From an uncultured Chloroflexota bacterium (GTDB lineage: Bacteria > Chloroflexota > Limnocylindria > Limnocylindrales > CSP1-4), in NCBI GenBank assembly GCA_903930745.1, contig CAIYZX010000214.1, positions 1 to 6,097 of the forward strand: a DNA stretch of 6,097 bases, given 5' to 3'. Numbering within the stretch: position 1 is the stretch's first letter; each line of letters opens with the position of its first letter. The notes beneath the pieces are model-generated. The model was given only the letters and a program-made list of their open reading frames with translations. It was not told the DNA's origin and did not search any database. Below are positions 1-5,794 of this stretch, piece after piece. The translations under genes were made by a program, and so were the position numbers.

Positions 1-2
1 CG

Positions 3-914
3 CTGGTCCGCGCCCAGGTCCCCGATGCCGCGGTCCTCGTTGAGCCGCTGGCGCGCAACACCGCGGCGGCCATCGCCCTTGCCGCGTACGGCCTCGCAGC
101 CACCGACGACGAGGTCATGGTGGTCCTGCCGGCGGACCACCGGATCGATCCCGCGCGTGAGGGCGTCTTCCGCGCCACGCTCGCAGCGGCGGCCGCAGGC
201 CTCGCAGCGGGCTCGCCGTTCGGGATCCCGTCGCCGCTCGTGACGCTCGGCGTGGCGCCAACCCGCCCCGCAACGGAGTACGGGTACCTGCGCCCGGAGG
301 TGGCGCGCGGCGGCAGCGTCAACGGCCTGGACGCGTTCCCGCTGGCGGCCTTCGAGGAGAAGCCGGCCCTGGCACGCGCCCAGGAGTTGGTCGCCCAGCC
401 CGGGGTGGCCTGGAACGCGGGCATGTTCCTGTGGCGCTTCGGGGCCATCCGCGCCGCCCTGGAGTCCAACGCGCCGGACGTGGCGGCGGCGGTCCGCGAG
501 GGGCTGGCGAGCGGTGATCTTGCCGAGCGCTACGCCGGGATCCGCGGCCGCTCCATCGACTACGCGGTGATGGAGCCCGCGGCCGCCGCCGGGAGCGTGG
601 TGATGGCCGCGCTGGACGTGGGGTGGACGGATGTTGGCACGTGGCCCGTGCTCCTGGAGGTCCTGGGGGCCGAGGGGATCGGCGGGAACGGCGGCATCGG
701 TGGGGGTGTGCTGGAGGCCGGCGAGACGGCGGACTGTGCCGCCGGTGACCTGGTGCTGGATCGCGACGCGGCCGGGGCCCTGGTGGTCCGCGCGCCCGGC
801 GCGGGTACGATGACAGCGGAGCGGCCCGTGGCCCTGCTCCGCGGCGCGCGATCGGCAGAGGCCGTGGTCCGCGCGCTGATCGAGCGGTGTGCAGCAGCGG
901 AGGCTCGTTCGTGA
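3..914 (+). CDS. manC: Mannose-1-phosphate guanylyltransferase, 5'-truncated by the window edge
   Basis: The enzyme makes GDP-mannose from mannose-1-phosphate and GTP in the cytoplasm. The reading frame is open from base 3 and gives 303 residues; the start lies outside the window. About 50 N-terminal residues are missing, including the nucleotide-binding GGxGTRLWPxSR loop, if the usual length of about 350 applies. Motifs visible in the fragment, numbered from base 3, are EPLARNTAAAIALAA (residues 14-28), LPADH (42-46), FEEKP (117-121, the family's F-EKP sugar-binding motif), WNAGMF (137-142), SIDY (184-187) and WTDVGTW (208-214). All are typical of the single-domain form without the fused cupin isomerase. 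The last 80 residues are Gly/Ala-rich and match the family C-terminus poorly. The stop overlaps the GTG start of the phosphohexomutase by 4 bases, which implies translational coupling. The family call is firm; mannose specificity is inferred from these motifs. Confidence 0.92.
   Translation: MVRAQVPDAAVLVEPLARNTAAAIALAAYGLAATDDEVMVVLPADHRIDPAREGVFRATLAAAAAGLAAGSPFGIPSPLVTLGVAPTRPATEYGYLRPEVARGGSVNGLDAFPLAAFEEKPALARAQELVAQPGVAWNAGMFLWRFGAIRAALESNAPDVAAAVREGLASGDLAERYAGIRGRSIDYAVMEPAAAAGSVVMAALDVGWTDVGTWPVLLEVLGAEGIGGNGGIGGGVLEAGETADCAAGDLVLDRDAAGALVVRAPGAGTMTAERPVALLRGARSAEAVVRALIERCAAAEARS
899..903 (+). promoter_or_regulatory. Ribosome binding site that fixes the phosphohexomutase start
   Basis: GGAGG lies inside the end of the guanylyltransferase gene, with a 7-base spacer to GTG at 911. 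It supports GTG 911 over the upstream in-frame GTG at 887, which would add eight residues (VCSSGGSF) that do not look like this family and has no comparable site. Confidence 0.75.
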
Positions 915-2392
915 CCTACCAGGCGGAGGCGCCCACCCCCACCGTGATCAAGTTCGGCACCGACGGGTGGCGGGCACGGACCGCGGACGAGTACACGTTT
1001 GAGAACGTCCGGCGCTGCGCCGACGGCGTGGCCCGCTACGTGGCCGGCCGCGGCGAGCAGGCGAAGGGCGTGGTCATCGCGCACGACCGCCGGTTCGCGT
1101 CGGAGCACTTCGCGCAGGCCGCCGCCGAGGTCCTCCTCGCGTACGACATCCCGGTCGCGTTCTCGCGCGGTGCCGTCCCCACCCAGATGTCCTCGTACGA
1201 GGTGGTGCAGCGCGGCGCGGCCGCGGGCGTGGTGATCACCGCGTCGCACAACCCGTGGACGGACAACGGGTTCAAGGTGAAGGCGCCCACGGGGGCCGCC
1301 GGCGGCGCTGAGATGCTCGCGGGCATCGAGGCCGGGATCGCCGCCAACGCCGGGACGGGGATCCCGCGCCGGCCGTTCGCGGACGCGGAGGCCGCGGGCC
1401 TCGTGGAGTGGTACGACCCGTACCCGGGCTACGAGCAGTACGTGCGCCGCACGCTGGACCTGGACTACCTGCGGGCTGCGGACGCGTCCGTGCTGGTGGA
1501 GCCGCTCTACGGCGCAGGCTCCGGCTGGATCCCGCGGCTCCTCGCGGGCGGGAGGATCCGCGTCACGGAGATCCACGGCGAGCGCAACCCCTACTTCGGC
1601 GGCGTGAACCCGGAGCCCATCCGCCCCCACGTGGACGAGGCGCTGGCGCGCATCGCGGGCGGCGGCTTCGACATCGGCCTGCTGCTGGACGGCGACGCGG
1701 ACCGCGCGGGCGCGGCCGATGAGCGCGGCGTCTTCCTGCACCAGCTCGAAGTGACCGGCCTGCTCATGTACTACCTCGCGGAGCATCGCCAGATGCGTGA
1801 CCCCGTGGTGGTCAGCGTGAACAACACGTCCACCGCGTTCACCCTGGGCAAGCACTTCGGCATCGACGTGCACGAGGTCCCGGTGGGCTTCAAGTTCATC
1901 GGCCCGCGGATGATCGAGACGGGCGCCATGATGGGCGCTGAGGAGTCCGGCGGCTTCGGCTTCGGGATGCACCTCCCGGAGCGCGACGGCATCTACGCGG
2001 ACCTGCTGCTCCTGGACCTGTTCCTGCGCGAGCGGGAGCGCGGCAACAGCCCGGTCTCGCGGGCCGTGGAGCTGTTCCACGAGGTGGCCGGGCCGTCCTG
2101 CTACCGCCGGATCGACGTCCACGTGGAGCGCGCCCTGTACGACGGCGTCAAGCAGCGCCTCCTGGTGGACCTCGCGGCCACGCCGCCCACGTCGCTCGCG
2201 GGCGAGCCCATCGTGCGGACCCAGGCGCTCAACACCCGCGATGGCTTCAAGTGGTTCCTCGCGGACGGCTCCTGGCTCCTGGTCCGGGCGTCCGGCACGG
2301 AGCCCCTGGTGCGCGTCTACACGGAGGCGTCCACGCCCGCCCTGCGCGACGAGCTGGTGGTCACCGGGGAGCGGATCGTCCGCGGCGGCTGA
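911..2392 (+). CDS. Phosphohexomutase (phosphoglucomutase/phosphomannomutase family)
   Basis: This 493-residue cytosolic enzyme interconverts hexose 1- and 6-phosphates through a phosphoserine. The length and four-domain order fit the alpha-D-phosphohexomutase family. Landmarks are FGTDGWRA (15-22) at the N-terminus, the catalytic loop TASHNP with Ser112, the Mg-binding loop DGDADR (260-265), the sugar-binding loop EESGG (344-348) followed by PERDG, and the phosphate-binding loop RASGTEP (459-465). All key residues are present, so it should be active. The GTG start makes a GTGA overlap with the upstream guanylyltransferase stop. Its position in that operon suggests it supplies mannose-1-phosphate from mannose-6-phosphate. 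EESGG is, however, the loop type I associate with glucose-using members, whereas EMSGH marks the bifunctional Pseudomonas mannomutase. Phosphoglucomutase or dual activity is therefore open, and no gene symbol is given. Confidence 0.93.
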   Translation: MTYQAEAPTPTVIKFGTDGWRARTADEYTFENVRRCADGVARYVAGRGEQAKGVVIAHDRRFASEHFAQAAAEVLLAYDIPVAFSRGAVPTQMSSYEVVQRGAAAGVVITASHNPWTDNGFKVKAPTGAAGGAEMLAGIEAGIAANAGTGIPRRPFADAEAAGLVEWYDPYPGYEQYVRRTLDLDYLRAADASVLVEPLYGAGSGWIPRLLAGGRIRVTEIHGERNPYFGGVNPEPIRPHVDEALARIAGGGFDIGLLLDGDADRAGAADERGVFLHQLEVTGLLMYYLAEHRQMRDPVVVSVNNTSTAFTLGKHFGIDVHEVPVGFKFIGPRMIETGAMMGAEESGGFGFGMHLPERDGIYADLLLLDLFLRERERGNSPVSRAVELFHEVAGPSCYRRIDVHVERALYDGVKQRLLVDLAATPPTSLAGEPIVRTQALNTRDGFKWFLADGSWLLVRASGTEPLVRVYTEASTPALRDELVVTGERIVRGG

Positions 2393-2452
2393 CCTGCCGG
2401 TTGACCTTACGGGAGGGCCGATTCCAGGCCGTCCGGTGGCCGCAACGGGGGG

Positions 2453-2481
2453 CTGTCGGCGGTGCGCCGGAGGTGTAGGCT
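2453..2481 (+). promoter_or_regulatory. Candidate promoter for the SWIM zinc-finger gene
   Basis: In the 183-base gap 2393-2575, TAGGCT (2476-2481) follows TG one base upstream (2474-2475), so it resembles an extended -10 box. CTGTCG (2453-2458) sits 17 bases upstream as a weak -35. Transcription would start near 2488, leaving a leader of about 90 bases that contains a small hairpin (CGCCA 2494-2498 with TGGCG 2506-2510). The match is by eye in GC-rich DNA. Read-through from the mutase gene is equally possible, because I see no convincing terminator after it. Confidence 0.27.
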
Positions 2482-2575
2482 TCGTGGTGCGACCGCCATC
2501 ACCGGTGGCGAAATCAGCCGGACGGCGGCCCTCGTAGACGTCCCCACCCCAGGGACGACTGGAGGTTCATCGGCG

Positions 2576-2854
2576 ATGCACTCCTCTCTCATCGGCAAGG
2601 TCGAGAAGGCGAATCGCTACGCTCGCGAGCTGGACCGCATCGAGCTCGAGCGCGTCGCCCTGACGTTCCGCGGTGACAACGACACCCATCACGTCAGCCT
2701 CGATGCCGGCAAGTGGCATTGCACGTGTCACTACTTCGAGAGTTGGGGATCCTGCGTCCATCTCCTCGCCCTGCAGAAGATCTTCGGGGTCATGCTTCCC
2801 GCAGAGGCGCAGGAGTCCCTCTTCGAGATCGCGGAGGCCGCGGTTCCCGCCTGA
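2576..2854 (+). CDS. Small SWIM zinc-finger protein
   Basis: This 92-residue cytosolic protein is built around one SWIM zinc site: Cys49-x-Cys51-x8-Cys60-x-His62 within WHCTCHYFESWGSCVHLLAL. The pattern CxCxnCxH is the SWIM signature, a zinc fold linked to DNA or protein binding. An N-terminal helix-like segment, SLIGKVEKANRYARELDRIE, precedes a short strand region (ERVALTFRGDN). The C-terminal tail (residues 63-92) looks helical. There is no ATPase, transposase or other catalytic domain, so the protein is the bare zinc module. ATG 2576 has GGAGG 10 bases upstream (2561-2565). An in-frame extension to 2462 is possible but lacks this support and reads as low-quality Arg/Thr/Gly sequence. Small proteins of this pattern are, to my recollection, common in Chloroflexota. 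Their function is not established. It sits alone between the mannose operon and a convergent operon. Confidence 0.88.
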   Translation: MHSSLIGKVEKANRYARELDRIELERVALTFRGDNDTHHVSLDAGKWHCTCHYFESWGSCVHLLALQKIFGVMLPAEAQESLFEIAEAAVPA

Positions 2855-2881
2855 CGGGACGGCCCGAACGGAACAGACAGA

Positions 2882-2915
2882 CGACGACCGCCGGTGGCAA
2901 CGCCGGCGGTCGTCG
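2882..2915. terminator. Perfect 13-bp hairpin, probable bidirectional terminator
   Basis: The left arm CGACGACCGCCGG (2882-2894) pairs without mismatch with 2903-2915 around an 8-base loop. It lies 27 bases after the SWIM stop and 20 bases beyond the stop of the convergent lipoprotein gene. Read on the minus strand, the hairpin is followed by TCTGTCTGTTCC, a moderate T-rich tail. On the plus strand the following bases (GATTCCGGGGG) have no T-run. It is therefore better as terminator of the minus-strand operon, with weaker action on the plus strand. Confidence 0.7.
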
Positions 2916-2935
2916 GATTCCGGGGGTCAAGCGCC

Positions 2936-3454
2936 TCAGGCGCCCGCGGAGACCCTCCAGTAGTAGGTGGCGGACCGGCCGTTGCCGGCACGGATCTCCA
3001 CCTGGAGGCTCCAGTCGCCGTTCGCCGTGGGCAGCGTGACGGTCATGGGTGCGGTGGTGCCGGTGGAACCGTCCTGCGGCGGGCCGGCGACCCCGTCCGA
3101 GATCAGCGCCCACCGCGCGCTCCACGCCGTGACGTCCGCGGCGGGATCCAGGCGGATCTCCATGGTGGCGGCGCCCTTCACGCGGCCGGACTCCGGGACC
3201 ACGATCCACGGCGCGTCCGACCCGCCGCCGTCCCAGGTGTACGAGCCAAGCTCGCCCGGGACGACGATGCCGTCCGCGATCACCAGGCTGGCCGCGGGCG
3301 GCGCGACCGGCGTGACCGACGTCTTGGCCGTCGCCGGAGCCGCCGTTGCGACCGGGCTGGGCGAGGCGCCGCCGCTCCCGCAGGCGGCCACCGCTGCCGC
3401 CAGTGCCACCTCCGCGACCAGGCGCAGCCCGCGGCCGTTCGAGATCATCCTCAC
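2936..3454 (-). CDS. Small secreted lipoprotein of unknown function
   Basis: The product has 172 residues. The N-terminal signal has Arg2, Arg8 and Arg11, then a hydrophobic Ala/Leu/Val core, ending in the lipobox VAAC with Cys25 as the lipidated residue, so the mature protein should be membrane-anchored on the outer face. Residues 26-56 are a Gly/Ser/Pro/Ala/Thr-rich linker. Residues 57-172 form a probable beta-rich domain containing GSYTW (70-74) and ending in TYYWRVSAGA. There are no cysteines beyond Cys25 and no catalytic motif I recognise. I chose GTG 3454 because it overlaps the protease stop by 4 bases (GTGA) and has GGAGGG 8 bases upstream. ATG 3448 is the alternative but lacks a well-spaced site. 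It is the last gene of the minus-strand trio. The lipoprotein call is sound; the role is unknown. Confidence 0.82.
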   Translation of the reverse strand: MRMISNGRGLRLVAEVALAAAVAACGSGGASPSPVATAAPATAKTSVTPVAPPAASLVIADGIVVPGELGSYTWDGGGSDAPWIVVPESGRVKGAATMEIRLDPAADVTAWSARWALISDGVAGPPQDGSTGTTAPMTVTLPTANGDWSLQVEIRAGNGRSATYYWRVSAGA

Positions 3455-4506
3455 TGGTTCGTCCCTCCGCTTCCCAGGATGCAGCCGCCGCCGGTACACG
3501 TGCCGGAGACGGTGACGGTTGTTGTGCCCGACGCGGATGCGCGCAGGCCCTCCGTGGTTGTGCGGCGGAAGACGGCCCGCAGGTCCGTCGTCGCCCACAG
3601 CGTGAACGACGCCGTGTAGGTCCCGGATGTGGCGCCCGGCGCCATCGTGACGGCGTCCACCCAGCCGGTGGCCGTCCACCGCTGCAGCACCACCCCGCGC
3701 CCGGCGAGCAGCTCGCCGGCCAGGCGCCCGGTCCCGTCCGTGGCCAGCGTTGCGGTGAACGTGGCCGTGCCCCCCGGCGCGATCGTGGTCCGGCCCGCGG
3801 CGACGGTGACCCTCGTCGGCAGGTCCAGGCAGGTGCTCACCAGGGTCCCGGAGCCCAGCAGGCCGTACGCCTGCTGGAGCGCCGCCACGTCGCAGCGCCC
3901 GTACACGTGGGCGTTCCAGCCATCGAGCGGCTTCGTCCGCGAGTACGCCTGGACCACGGCGTCCGTGTAGTCCGAGTCGTCCAGCTCGTTGACGTGGTGG
4001 TCCAGGCCCGTGACGTGGCCCAACTCGTCGAGGGCGATGGTCTCCGCCTCGTAGCAGCCATCCGGGTCCCCGGCGATCTCGCACCAGCGGAGCGTGCCCC
4101 AGTCAAAGCGGTGGCCGTTCTCGCGGAACCACAGCCCGAAGCCGTCCGGCGCCCAGCGTGAGAAGCAGGCGAGACCGTTCACGCCGCACGGGACGATGCC
4201 GCCGTACGCGATGACGTTGGCGCCCTTCGCGTCGTAGGTGAACGTGGGCGCCTTCGCGCGCCGGGTGGCGTTGGCGTCGCCGGCCGCCTCGTTGATCGCC
4301 GTTCGCATGATCGCGGGCGGCGTCGCCGTCGCGGACCAGCGGTACAGCAAGGGCTGGTTCAGCCCGAACAGGCCGCCGGTCAGCATGGGATCCGGCGAGA
4401 GGGCCAGGACCGGCGTGGCCACCAGCGAGGCCGCCACGCCGGCCACCAGCCCAAGGCGCGCCAGGGGCGCCAGGAGCGCGAGACCCCCACGGAGCTGGCC
4501 GCTCAT
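3451..4506 (-). CDS. Secreted matrixin-like (M10-type) metalloprotease homologue with altered zinc motif
   Basis: The product has 351 residues. A signal peptide (about 1-35, possible cut after VLA) is followed by a matrixin-like domain to about residue 218. The zinc region reads ALDELGHVTGLDHH: Asp160-Glu161-x2-His164-x2-Gly167-x2-His170. This matches the metzincin HExxHxxGxxH signature except that the first zinc ligand His is Asp (codon GAC). The catalytic Glu161 and the other two His are kept. CDVAALQQAYG (205-215) resembles the closing helix of matrixins. Cys107/Cys114 and Cys142/Cys151 could form disulfides. Residues about 229-335 look like an Ig-like beta-sandwich, and the tail is Gly/Cys-rich. 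ATG 4506 overlaps the upstream stop (ATGA), with GGAG 8 bases ahead. It could be a protease with Asp as metal ligand, or a non-catalytic homologue. Family placement is fairly sure; activity is not. Confidence 0.82.
   Translation of the reverse strand: MSGQLRGGLALLAPLARLGLVAGVAASLVATPVLALSPDPMLTGGLFGLNQPLLYRWSATATPPAIMRTAINEAAGDANATRRAKAPTFTYDAKGANVIAYGGIVPCGVNGLACFSRWAPDGFGLWFRENGHRFDWGTLRWCEIAGDPDGCYEAETIALDELGHVTGLDHHVNELDDSDYTDAVVQAYSRTKPLDGWNAHVYGRCDVAALQQAYGLLGSGTLVSTCLDLPTRVTVAAGRTTIAPGGTATFTATLATDGTGRLAGELLAGRGVVLQRWTATGWVDAVTMAPGATSGTYTASFTLWATTDLRAVFRRTTTEGLRASASGTTTVTVSGTCTGGGCILGSGGTNQ
3463..3468 (-). promoter_or_regulatory. Ribosome binding site that fixes the lipoprotein start
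   Basis: On the minus strand GGAGGG is followed by 8 bases and then GTG at 3454-3452. It lies inside the 3' end of the protease gene. This spacing favours GTG 3454 over ATG 3448, which would be 14 bases away. Confidence 0.6.
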
Positions 4507-5441
4507 CGGACGGACTCCGCGGCATCCGAGGACAGGGCCGGGACGTCCAGCCGGTGTGTCATCCCATCCGCACCCACGAATACCAGCCGCCCGGGTGCCG
4601 CGAGGGACGCATCACCCGCCGCATCCACCAGGACGCGCGCCCGTCCCTGGCCGTCCAGCGGGAGCAGCAGCACGGGACAGGGGAGCCCGGTGCAGGCCTC
4701 TCGGACCACCACGCCGTCACCCACCAGGCCCACCGCCGGCCCGGTCCGCTCCACCATGCGCACGCGCCCGTCCGCGTCCAGCACCCGGACCCGGCAGGCC
4801 TGCAGCCCGCACGACGAGGCCACGACCCGCCCGTCATCCTCCACGCGCAGGAGCGTGCTGAAGGTGCGCCCATACGGGTCCGCGGCCCGAAGGCCAGGCA
4901 GGATCCGCCGCGCCACGTGGCCCGCGAACCGCCGCCAGACGCCGCGGTCCTCGCGCGTCACGCGGTCCACCCGGTGCTCCACCACGGAGCCGTCCGGGGC
5001 CGCCACGGCACTCCGGACCACGTCCGGGGTGCTGCCGATCGCCGAGGAGCAGCCGCGCAGCGCGTCCACCGCGAAGAGCCGGGAGCGCGATCCATCGTCA
5101 TCCGCCACCAGCACCGTCCCATCGCGGGACGAGGACGCGGACGCCTCCGCGTGCAGCGCGATCCACCGCGCCACGCCGCCTCCTGAGCCCACCACGAGCC
5201 GCTGCCCGGCGAGCGTCCCCGTGCCGTCCAGCACCGGCTCCAGCCGGAACCAGGCGGCCCCACCCGCGAGACCGGAGCCTCTGACAACCAACGTGGGCTC
5301 CGGCGGGCGCGTTGCGCAGTCCGGCGGGCTCCAGGCCGCGCCGCCCGCGTCCATGGGGGACGGGCGGCCGGCCACCGCGATGAGCCCGGCGGCCGCGAGG
5401 GCCACCACCGGGAACACGCGTAGGCATCGATACAGCTCCAT
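4503..5441 (-). CDS. Secreted or membrane-anchored protein with beta-propeller-like repeats, function unknown
   Basis: The product has 312 residues. The N-terminus (Arg5, Arg8, hydrophobic 9-24, AVA at 22-24) is a signal peptide or anchor. The rest is strand-rich with recurring turn motifs such as VADDDGSRSRLFAVD (112-126), APDGSVVEHRVD (148-159), RVLDADGRVRMVE (219-231) and LPLDGQGRARVL (260-271). This is the style of beta-propeller blades. Mature cysteines are 42, 131, 211, 216, 250 and 255. The last four form two C-x4-C pairs (CGLQAC and CTGLPC) at equivalent blade positions, probably disulfides. No enzyme motif is visible. ATG 5441 has GGAGGAGG 8 bases upstream. It is the first gene of the minus-strand trio, overlaps the protease gene by 4 bases, and is transcribed away from the B12 leader. 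I do not recognise a named family; the propeller reading is inference. Confidence 0.8.
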   Translation of the reverse strand: MELYRCLRVFPVVALAAAGLIAVAGRPSPMDAGGAAWSPPDCATRPPEPTLVVRGSGLAGGAAWFRLEPVLDGTGTLAGQRLVVGSGGGVARWIALHAEASASSSRDGTVLVADDDGSRSRLFAVDALRGCSSAIGSTPDVVRSAVAAPDGSVVEHRVDRVTREDRGVWRRFAGHVARRILPGLRAADPYGRTFSTLLRVEDDGRVVASSCGLQACRVRVLDADGRVRMVERTGPAVGLVGDGVVVREACTGLPCPVLLLPLDGQGRARVLVDAAGDASLAAPGRLVFVGADGMTHRLDVPALSSDAAESVR

Positions 5442-5476
5442 TGCTGGAACCTCCTCCGGCGGGAGTGGCTTGGCTG

Positions 5477-5499
5477 GCGGGAGGAGGGCGGGAGGAGGG
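5477..5499 (+). repeat. Two 11-bp tandem repeats forming a G-quadruplex motif
   Basis: The unit GCGGGAGGAGG occurs twice without mismatch (5477-5487 and 5488-5498). It gives four GGG runs at 5479-5481, 5486-5488, 5490-5492 and 5497-5499 with loops of 4, 1 and 4 bases. This satisfies the usual G3 quadruplex pattern on the plus strand. It lies 36 bases upstream of the minus-strand start codon, within the probable leader or promoter of that operon. Confidence 0.7.
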
Positions 5500-5553
5500 C
5501 GAGATGGCCATCATCCGCATGACCGATTACCTGCCACTTATGCGGAGCCGCGG

Positions 5554-5562
5554 TGATACGCT
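5554..5562 (+). promoter_or_regulatory. Candidate extended -10 promoter for the riboswitch transcript
   Basis: TGATACGCT fits TGnTAnnnT, an extended -10 box, and would start transcription near 5569, where the aptamer begins. No good -35 is visible at the usual spacing. The placement is the main argument; the motif alone is weak. Confidence 0.35.
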
Positions 5563-5569
5563 CCGCGAC

Positions 5570-5700
5570 GTCATCGAGGCCCACGGGCCTCCACATCAAG
5601 AACGACGCGGCAGGATCGCGAAGCCGGTGTGAATCCGGCACAGTCCCGCTACGGTGACCACCCGCAAGGGTGGAAGTCCGGTCGCCGATCCCGCCGTCGC
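5570..5700 (+). promoter_or_regulatory. Cobalamin riboswitch aptamer
   Basis: The core matches the B12-box consensus: AAGCCGGTGTGAATCCGGC (5620-5638) forms the conserved GCCGGTG/AATCCGGC hairpin, followed by ACAGTCCCGCTACGGTGA (5639-5656) and the 3' element GGAAGTCCGG (5672-5681). The variable hairpin CCACCC-GCAA-GGGTGG (5658-5673) joins them. Upstream, GAGGCC/GGCCTC (5577-5590 region) forms a small stem. GCGACG (5565-5570) with CGTCGC (5695-5700), or ATCG (5573-5576) with CGAT (5686-5689), could close the outer stem, so the 5' edge is uncertain by about 10 bases. This RNA class binds adenosyl- or methylcobalamin and usually lowers expression of uptake or synthesis genes. The downstream importer gene agrees with that. 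Confidence 0.93.
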
Positions 5701-5756
5701 CCCTCGACCTTCGAGAGAAAGGATCAGGCGCCACATGCGATTGGCCACCTAGAGAG

Positions 5757-5794
5757 CCCCGACTTCGAAGCCATCGAAGCCGGGGTTTCCGTTT
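5757..5794 (+). terminator. Intrinsic terminator in the riboswitch leader (likely expression platform)
   Basis: The arms CCCCGACTTCGA (5757-5768) and TCGAAGCCGGGG (5774-5785) pair over 12 positions with one A-C mismatch (5762/5780), around the loop AGCCA. TTTCCGTTT follows. The hairpin lies 57 bases after the aptamer and 50 bases before the importer start, where a cobalamin-controlled attenuator is expected. GAAGTC in the aptamer's 3' element (5673-5678) is complementary to GACTTC in the left arm (5761-5766) and could act as antiterminator. That pairing is inference. Confidence 0.8.

Larger units (their letters stand above)
5442..5569. other. Divergent intergenic region between the secreted-protein operon and the B12 leader
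   Basis: This gap holds the upstream control region of the minus-strand trio and the promoter zone of the riboswitch transcript. Visible elements are the ribosome binding site of the minus-strand gene (5450-5457), a G-rich 11-bp tandem repeat (5477-5498), a perfect 10-bp palindrome GATGGCCATC (5503-5512), an inverted pair CCGCAT (5515-5520) / ATGCGG (5540-5545) and a second inverted pair GCGGAG (5542-5547) / CTCCGC (5561-5566). I could not call a minus-strand promoter with any confidence. Confidence 0.6.

Noticed and set aside
887..910. Upstream GTG start for the phosphohexomutase
   Set aside because: It adds eight non-family residues, lacks a ribosome binding site, and enlarges the overlap. 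GTG 911 has GGAGG at 7 bases and a 4-base overlap.
560..2122. A 520-codon open frame on the minus strand opposite the mutase
   Set aside because: It is antisense to two well-recognised genes. Its translation is rich in Arg, His, Ala and Val without any motif, as expected of shadow frames in GC-rich DNA.
2393..2470. Terminator after the phosphohexomutase
   Set aside because: Several GGCC-type self-complementary bits occur, but no stem is long enough or followed by a T-run.
2462..2575. N-terminal extension of the SWIM protein
   Set aside because: The 38 extra residues are low-complexity with no similarity to the family, and ATG 2576 has a good ribosome binding site.
3346..4161. Long plus-strand frame opposite the protease and lipoprotein genes
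   Set aside because: Its product is Arg/Pro/Gly-rich without domains, and the minus strand encodes proteins with signal peptides, motifs and proper ribosome binding sites.
5504..5632. A 42-codon plus-strand frame (MAIIRMTDYLPLM...) with a GGAGG 8 bases upstream
   Set aside because: It runs into the conserved core of the cobalamin aptamer and its stop is made by the B12-box bases. The candidate promoter lies downstream of its start. The GGAGG belongs to the G-rich repeat.
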